A stretch of 64,000 bases of DNA from Perca fluviatilis (Eukaryota > Chordata > Actinopteri > Perciformes > Percidae), in NCBI RefSeq assembly GCF_010015445.1, contig NC_053126.1, positions 15,750,669-15,814,668 on the forward strand, written 5' to 3'. Under the pieces are notes generated by a model. The model did no database searches. It was given only the letters and a program-made list of their open reading frames with translations, and had not been told where the DNA came from. Shown piece after piece: positions 1 to 64,000 of the stretch (position 1 is the first letter of the stretch; each line of letters begins with the position of its first letter). The position numbers and the translations under genes were made by a program.

Positions 1-401
1 ATTTAAAGGGTGAGTTTTTCCAGTCGAGAAAATCTTTAGAAAGTTTGTAGTTTAAAAAAGACAGCTTTATGTATAGTATCTCATTATCCATGAGATTTTT
101 TTTATGGGGAATTGAATGAATCTTGTGACAGTTCCTCTCTTTGTAGTCTTAGCCCTGCTACAGGTTTTGTTTGTTCCTCCAACTCTTTTGTATTGTGGGG
201 TTTAAAGGTCCCATGGCATGATAATGTCACTTTATGAGGTTTTTTAACATTAATATGAGTTCCCCCAGCCTACCTATGGTCCCCCAGTGGCTAGAAATGG
301 CAACAGATTTAAACCGAGCCCTGGGTATCCTGCTCTGCCTTTGAGAAAATGAAAGCTCAGATGGGCCGACCTGGAATCTTGCTCCTTATGAGGTCATAAG
401 G

Positions 402-921
402 TAGCCTCGTGAGACCTTCCTGATCTCGCGAGCTCCAGTTTTCCACTCGCAGATCAGTCTGGCATCTTGAGATAGAGAAAATTTGGAGCTGCTCGCCAAA
501 CGACCGGGCCAATCAGCGTTGGTTTTAAGGTGGGTTAGGTGGTGATAGACAGATGGTTTATCCAATCAGCTAACCAGTATTTTCAGACAGCGGTCCGGGA
601 ACCTGAAATGGGGCCTTTTAATTCCTAAATTCTCGTTACACAAACGGCAAATGTCCTTTACCGACATGTTGCTTGCTTGCTGAGCTAACGAGCTATGCTT
701 TGCCTGCAGCAGCAGGGGCGGGCTTGTGGTTGTATTTTCATACACTTCGTGGATCTGATTGGTTGATTTGGCCCGTCTATCACCAACATAGGTGATAGAC
801 AGATGGTTCATCCAATCAGCTTACCAGTATTTCCGTCCCTTCCCAAAGGTTCTCCAACGGAAAGTTCCCAGATGGATATGCCGAGCAAATGCGAAGCAAT
901 CCATCTGGCGGAGTCAGGTTA
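402..921. mobile_element. Non-autonomous DNA transposon inserted in the 202-3993 element
   Basis: It is bounded by the direct repeat GTCATAAGG at 393-401 and 922-930, and removing it restores the host repeat. Ends TAGCCT and (reverse complement) TAACCT are weak inverted repeats. An 8-9 bp target duplication fits a hAT-type insertion. Inside, about 40 bp starting GGTGATAGACAGATGGTT is repeated directly at 540 and 791. Confidence 0.65.
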
Positions 922-1123
922 GTCATAAGGAGCAAGGTTACCTCCCCTTTCTCTGCTTTACCCACCCAGAAAATTTGGCCCACCCATGAGAAAGAGAGAG
1001 ACATCATTACATGCAAACGAGCAAAGTGGCAGTTGGTCAAGGCCACACACCTCCCCCCCCCCTCCACATTGCCCCCCCTCTCTCCTCCTCAATAGCTACA
1101 GACACAGAAATGGCACATACTAA

Positions 1124-1539
1124 TGCTGCGTTCCAGACACAGTTTTTAGCCTGTAAGTTACAACTTCAAGTCATGACTCACGGCTTGGTAGCGTTCCAGG
1201 CAAAGTCACCACAAACCCTTCTAGCTAGCGTTAGCTAGCGGCTACCTAACGTTGACGTTAGCTATCTAGGTTACTTTACGGTGCCTATTTATGTCTATTT
1301 ATTTCTACTTATCACTGTTAATAAACGGCGTCTGTACAGCATCAACCTTAATACATCCATGGCATCAACAGGGGTCGCCATTGTTGTTTATGTGTGTGAC
1401 GTCAAAAACTGTAACTGGGAGTACAACGATCTGGTACGAGTTCACGGGTAGTAAGTTACGGGTTTGATTGCCGTTCCAGGGCACTTTAATGGGTAGAAGG
1501 TTGTGAAAACACGAGTTACGGGTTGCCTGGAACGCAGCA
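1124..1539. mobile_element. Harbinger-like MITE with TAA target duplication
   Basis: The terminal inverted repeats are TGCTGCGTTCCAG and its complement CTGGAACGCAGCA. TAA flanks both sides (1121-1123, 1540-1542), and excising 416 bp rejoins the host element. A 3-bp TAA duplication is typical of PIF/Harbinger MITEs. Confidence 0.75.
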
Positions 1540-1692
1540 TAAGGGAAAGCTCATTGTGGGACTGGATCTAGTGAGTAAGCCCTGACTGCAGTACGCAGAT
1601 CGAGGAGTGGCTCAATGTGGGTGGAGCTAAACGTTTGACTCCGCCCACTTGCCAAATAGCAATTGGCAGAGCCATTTCTCTATCACTCTGGC

Positions 1693-2312
1693 TAGTGATG
1701 TGACAACCGGCTCTTTTACGCGAGTCGGTTCAACCGGACGGTTGTTGGTTGGCGAACCGAGTCTATAGATTCGGTCAACGGTTCACGTGCCTGCGGCTGC
1801 GGCATCCGGCTACTCCCGGTCTCGGCAGTAGCCGGGTGCCCGCCCGGTCTGCTCGTGACAGCCTGTAACATTCACTTCTCTAACATTTAACTTAACATAA
1901 CTAAGATAGCATGTGTATTTGTATGTGATGCACTTCCCAATCAATAATGTGTGAATTTCCGAACACAATCACCTAAGATGCATCAGAAACAAGGCTTGGT
2001 TAATAACTCAAACTTGCCGGAACCGTTAGACAAACCTAATGGTTTACATTACGGTTCTCGACTTCGGCAGTGCAGACTCCGGGCAGTAGCCGGGTGCACG
2101 GTCTCTACTCTCTTAACAACTCTTTCGGTCCAATGAATCGTGCTGCTCGAGGTAGCCCATTTCCTGATTGATTCTACCACCACTCCAGTGGAGTCGCTAA
2201 TGAGGTAAAAAACAGGAGTGAGTCGGTTCATTGACGTATGGCACTCGATTCTCCCGGCTCAGTGACACGAATCGGGTTAATAACCGGCTCTTCGGTCAGT
2301 TCGTCATCACTA
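1693..2312. mobile_element. hAT-type non-autonomous element with 8-bp target duplication
   Basis: ACTCTGGC is duplicated at 1685-1692 and 2313-2320. The ends TAGTGATG and CATCACTA are inverted. The second copy of the host unit (2982-2995) shows the uninterrupted site. The right portion (2200-2307) resembles 55425-55515, the 5' leader of a BED-finger hAT transposase relic. Confidence 0.75.
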
Positions 2313-2536
2313 ACTCTGGCAATTGGTGTGAGGGGAAAACACAGGACTTTCAAGCTGACCGGAGATCTTTTCCCATTGTTGTTTTTCTTAACCCAACCGT
2401 CCATTGTTGGCGTCCCCCAGAGACATGGGCTCGTTTCCCGCGAATTACGTTTGCTTTCCCCGTTATCCTTTCCTTAACCCAGCGGCGGAGTGGAACCAAA
2501 ACATCTACCGGGAAATCATGTAGACCACCGGCCAGC

Positions 2537-2655
2537 AGGCAGTGTCCGTCCGCGGGCAGGTAGCGTCTGTCCGCGGGCAGCCAGCGTCCTTCCGCGGACA
2601 GCCAGTGTCCGTTCACGAGCAGCCAGCGTCCGTTCGCGGGCAGCCAGCGTCCGTT
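2537..2655. repeat. GC-rich minisatellite, about 21-bp unit (first array)
   Basis: Imperfect tandem units of GTCCGTCCGCGGGCAGCCAGC. Because the unit length is a multiple of three, long open frames (VRPRAGS/VRSRAAS-like) appear in several frames. These are a by-product of the repeat. Confidence 0.8.
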
Positions 2656-3230
2656 TTAAACCCAACCCCGTTCTTTTTTCCTTTTTACAATTCAAATATC
2701 ATTGTTTATTATAATCTATATATCTATAATTCAAATATCATTATTTATTATAATCTATATAATCTATATTATATTATAAAGGTGTTGCATTGGCGTTTGA
2801 GAATGTGCTGCCTGATGTCCGCCACCAGATGGCGCGCCCACGGAGTCAAACGTTTAGCTTCGCCCACATTTGAGTAAGCCCTGACTGCAGTACGCAGATC
2901 GAGGAGTGGCTCAATGTGGGTGGAGCTAAACGTTTGACTCCGCCCACTTGCCAAATAGCAATTGGCAGAGCCATTTCTCTATCACTCTGGCAATTGGTGT
3001 GAGGGGAAAACGCAGGACTTTCAAGCTGACCGGAGATCTTTTCCCGCGTGTGAAGTTTGCTTTTCCCGTTGTTGTTTTTCTTAACCCAACCGTCCGTTGT
3101 TGGCGTCCCCCAGAGACATGGGCTCGTTTCCCGCAAATTACATTTGATTTCCCCGTTATCCTTTCCTTAACCCAGCGGCGGAGTGGAACCAAAACATCTA
3201 CCGGGAAATTATGTAGACCACCGGCCGGCA

Positions 3231-3460
3231 GGCAGTGTCCGTCCACGGGCAGGTAGCGTCTGTCCGCGGGCAGGTAGCGTCTGTCCGCGGGCAGGCAGCC
3301 AGCGTCCGTTCGCGGGCAGCCAGCGTCCGTCCGCGGGCAGCCAGCCGGCAGCCAGCCGGCAGCCAGTGTCCGTCCGCGGGCAGCCAGCCGGCATCCAGCG
3401 TCCATTCGCGGGCAGCCAGCGTCCGTCCGCGGGCAGCCAGCGTCCGTTCTGGTTGCCCAC
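3231..3460. repeat. GC-rich minisatellite, about 21-bp unit (second array)
   Basis: Same unit as the array at 2537-2655 but expanded to roughly twice the length, in the second copy of the duplicated repeat. The interrupting AGCCGGCAGCCAGCCGGC variant is not seen in the first array. Confidence 0.8.
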
Positions 3461-4113
3461 GGACGGACGCCGGCAGGTTAGTCCGTCCAGACTTTCCCGA
3501 TTGCCACTCCGCCTCTGCCTTAACAACCGTCAGTTGTTGTCTGGCGTTCCCCAGAGACCAGGGCTCATTTCCCGGGAGTCATGTTTGCTTTCCCCGTTCT
3601 TCTTTTCCTAAACCCAACCCCGTTCTTTTTTCCTTTTTACAATTCAAATATCATTGTTTATTATAATCTATATATCTATAATTCAAATATCATTATTTAT
3701 TATAATCTATATATCTATTATATATATTATATTATAAAGGTGTTGCAATGACGTTTGAGAATGTGCTGCCTTATGTCCGCCACCAGATGGCGCGCCCACG
3801 GAGTCAAACGTTTAGCTCCGCCCACATTTGGCCCAACCCCGATCTGCGTACTGCAGTCAGGTACAATTGGATCTAGTGGCTGTAATTCTGCACCAAGGCT
3901 GAATTTCGGGAAACAGACTTCAGATACAGTATTAGGGGACCACCAAGGCCTATATAAAAGCATCCAAAGAGCACCATGTCATGGGACCTTTAATGAACAT
4001 AACGTCCTGTAGAGGGTGCTAGCTCTGCTAGCGAGTTAAGGCTTGCTCAATTGTCCCAGCCAGTTCAGTGACTTTAACCAGTGGCCACAAAACTAGTAAC
4101 AGCAGCAGCTGAC

Positions 4114-37550
<33,437 letters not shown>

Positions 37551-39403
37551 GGTCCTCCTCCTCACGGCCCAGAGATAGAGACAGATATCACCGCAAACTG
37601 CACCTCCACAGCGAGGTGGACCCCTCAAAACCAACCCCGCTCCTCTTCCTTCTGCTATTCAAAACGTAGATTAATAACGAACACATTGATACACCTCATG
37701 GCATCGTCTTCGACCTCCCTTCAAAACAGAAAAAAACAAGTTCTTTCTTTTTTGGCATCTGTCACAACGCAGCTCTACTTTTCTTCCCACCGAGGCAACA
37801 GGTCGAGGATATTCATCCGTCGGTGCGTAGGAGAGGCTCCACTTTTACTGTGACAGCTGGACAGCAACTGGTTGTCTCTCAACAGCAGCATCCTCTCTGC
37901 CTGAGCTCCGCATGGACGCACTGACAGCAAATGTGCAACCAGCCGTTGGGGACTACTGTTCTGCTGCGACGCCTTTTCATTTCAGGCATAACAAAAAAAG
38001 GAACAAATAAAATCTAGAATATTGTACAATAAGCGTTCTCCATCATTGCGCTAAATTATCAGCATACTTGCCTCTGTAATCCTGAATGATAACACAACTG
38101 TCACACACATATACGTGATAGCCAGAAATGTCTTTGATACTTCTGTGAAAAGACTTGTCTTGTTGAAAAAGGCATGAAGACACATCCAATTTATTTAGTA
38201 CAAGCTTTATAACCGAGCTCTGAGCTGTTGCTCTCTCATTAAGCATACATATAATCTAATACACAGTCGAAACAGATGATACATCCCTTCTCATGAAAAA
38301 TATACCATAATCCTGCAAAATATAAAAAAATACAAATATGTTCAAAAGTAGATGTTCCTCTGAATGTGGGCTATTATAACATAAAATGACAAGCTTTCTA
38401 TTATCATATGCACATTTCCCCATATAAATATTTCAGTTAGCTCTTATTCTTTGTGTAAATAATTAAGTGTTTAAGGGTGTAAACACTTGTAAACTACTCT
38501 TATTATGCACCAAACCCATAATTTATTTTGTAGTAGCTAACACACTGTTAATAGTTTGCCTGCCACTCATTACATGTCACAGGTTTAATCTTGTTGGGAC
38601 TTGTGGTCATAACAGAAGCCATAATGAAATTCAAATGTGGTGCTTAAGGGAACTGTTGACTCAAAGCCACAGACAACAGGTGTTATTCAAATGAACTTCC
38701 AATGATTAATATTAATCAGTCAGAACAGAGCCTTGACACAGCACCATAAAGCAGATCCAAACAAAACCTTCATTCAAGAGGGTCAAAAAGCATTTTTGCC
38801 CATTGAACGGATGAAAAAATGAAGAATAACACTGGATAAACACATTTTTTGATTATTTAGATGGATGCTGAGATTAGTTTGTGAGTAATTTGAGTTCATA
38901 TGCCTAAACGTACTGTGTTATTTTTACTAACAGACAAACGTCTTTTAACCCTATTAGGAAACTTACATTGCATACCATTCAGTTTTACAGTCACTTTGAT
39001 ATGGTTTTGTCTATTTTGCCCTCTGGTGGTCATCATGACAAGCACGCAATTTGTATTGAGCTAGATTCATTTATCTGTTCAAACTGTTATCTGACAAGTA
39101 ATAGTCTGTTAGGATGTAGGTTAAAACACCAGAATACATATGCATTTGTTAATCTTGTGCCTTTGGCAACAAAGAAATACCAGGTTGACAGGAAGCCAAA
39201 ACATTTCATTTCAAGTGGGTGGGCCTTGCTCTGTAGCCATGGTAACAACAAAAAGTGACTGAGCATAACAGAGCATAACAGAGGAGATATTTCATGTGTT
39301 TCAAACCTCATATAAACCCCATTCAGTCTCACATCATCATAATGTGTACTCTCTCTGAGGACAATTCGCAGAGGCAAAAGAGTCAAGCAAAAGACAATCA
39401 GGC
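37551..39403. other. Upstream region of kcnt, also downstream of qtrt1
   Basis: The first 450 bp beyond the kcnt ATG should include its 5' UTR and promoter, and are richer in G+C and CpG than the introns. No TATA box was assigned. The rest (38000-39400) is A/T-rich with nothing recognised. The region lies between the kcnt 5' end and the qtrt1 3' end, both genes running leftwards. Confidence 0.5.
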
Positions 39404-39409
39404 TTTATT
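39404..39409 (-). other. qtrt1 polyadenylation signal
   Basis: On the minus strand AATAAA lies 172 bp beyond the qtrt1 stop codon. It is the first canonical signal seen downstream in the direction of transcription and would give a short 3' UTR. Confidence 0.6.
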
Positions 39410-39580
39410 CTTTTAGATCTAGAGCCATTTTCCTCATTGCTCACAAAACTGGAAATTTAAATACAAATATAAACAAAGAGTAAAAAACAATCATCCATAG
39501 AAAAGTCATATAAAAACATAGTAATCTATCAGTCACTATTTGACATCCTCATTTAGAGCATGCCAGTTGCCTTCCAAGTT

Positions 39581-64000
<24,420 letters not shown>

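Larger units (their letters stand above)
1574..3863. mobile_element. Tandemly duplicated repeat unit with inverted ends
   Basis: The outer ends are complementary: CCCTGACTGCAGTACGCAG at left, CTGCGTACTGCAGTCAGG at right. TGGATCTAGTG occurs on both sides (about 1563-1573 and 3868-3878). Inside are two copies of one unit, at about 1574-2872 and 2873-3863. Shared segments include 1575-1690 with 2875-2990, 2313-2540 with 2986-3233, and the A/T-rich block 2681-2790 with 3637-3738. The first copy is longer only because of the hAT insertion at 1693-2312. Confidence 0.6.
202..3993. mobile_element. TTAA-flanked (piggyBac-like) MITE split by later insertions
   Basis: The left end TTAAAGGTCCCATGGCATG and right end CATGTCATGGGACCTTTAA are near-perfect inverted repeats with TTAA at both edges. 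Pieces of the host element are 202-401, 922-1120, 1540-1573 and roughly 3864-3993. The gaps between them are filled by the separate insertions listed below. No transposase is present in the host parts. Confidence 0.8.

Noticed and set aside
2537..3460. Regularly spaced 21-bp repeats resembling a CRISPR array
   Set aside because: Units are contiguous with no unique spacers, there are no cas genes and the genome is eukaryotic.
2490..3666. Long overlapping open frames rich in VRPRAGS/VRSRAAS repeats on both strands
   Set aside because: They arise from a 21-bp GC-rich minisatellite whose unit is a multiple of three; there is no start context, conserved domain or splice support.

Overview
The window is vertebrate nuclear DNA, almost certainly from a ray-finned (teleost) fish. 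Coding exons are short and split by GT-AG introns. The introns carry fish-type repeats: hAT, Tc1 and TTAA-flanked MITEs, an L2-type LINE 3' end, a tRNA-derived SINE and very long (AC)n arrays. Three protein genes can be reconstructed exon by exon with consistent splice phases. There is no bacterial or viral gene content.

Positions 4114-37550, minus strand: 26 coding exons (3102 bp, 1034 codons, all phases matching) of a sodium-activated potassium channel of the KCNT (Slo2, Slack/Slick) family. It has six membrane segments, a GFG selectivity filter, RCK1 and RCK2. Most residues that differ between KCNT1 and KCNT2 match KCNT2. The last part of the C terminus is not in the window; just past the last exon found, 202-3993 is a nest of transposons.

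Positions 39581-45750, minus strand: all nine coding exons of qtrt1, the catalytic subunit of queuine tRNA-ribosyltransferase (416 codons), followed by a polyadenylation signal. Positions 46284-64000, plus strand: the 5' part of dnm2 (dynamin-2), exons 1-9 and both alternative exons 10a and 10b; 10b is cut by the window end. The qtrt1 and dnm2 start codons face away from each other across 533 bp, which probably holds a shared promoter.

The three proteins act in unrelated processes: neuronal K+ current, queuosine modification of tRNA, and membrane fission. Their linkage is informative. DNM1/DNM2/DNM3 and KCNT1/KCNT2 lie in the same set of anciently quadruplicated vertebrate chromosome regions, so a KCNT gene beside dnm2-qtrt1 is a good candidate for a third KCNT paralog absent from mammals. 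Other points of interest are a (GT)57 array touching a 3' splice site of the channel gene, a changed residue pair at the reported Na+-sensing site, a GC-AG intron just before the alternative dnm2 exons, a stop-free 96-bp intron in qtrt1, and several precisely delimited nested transposons.
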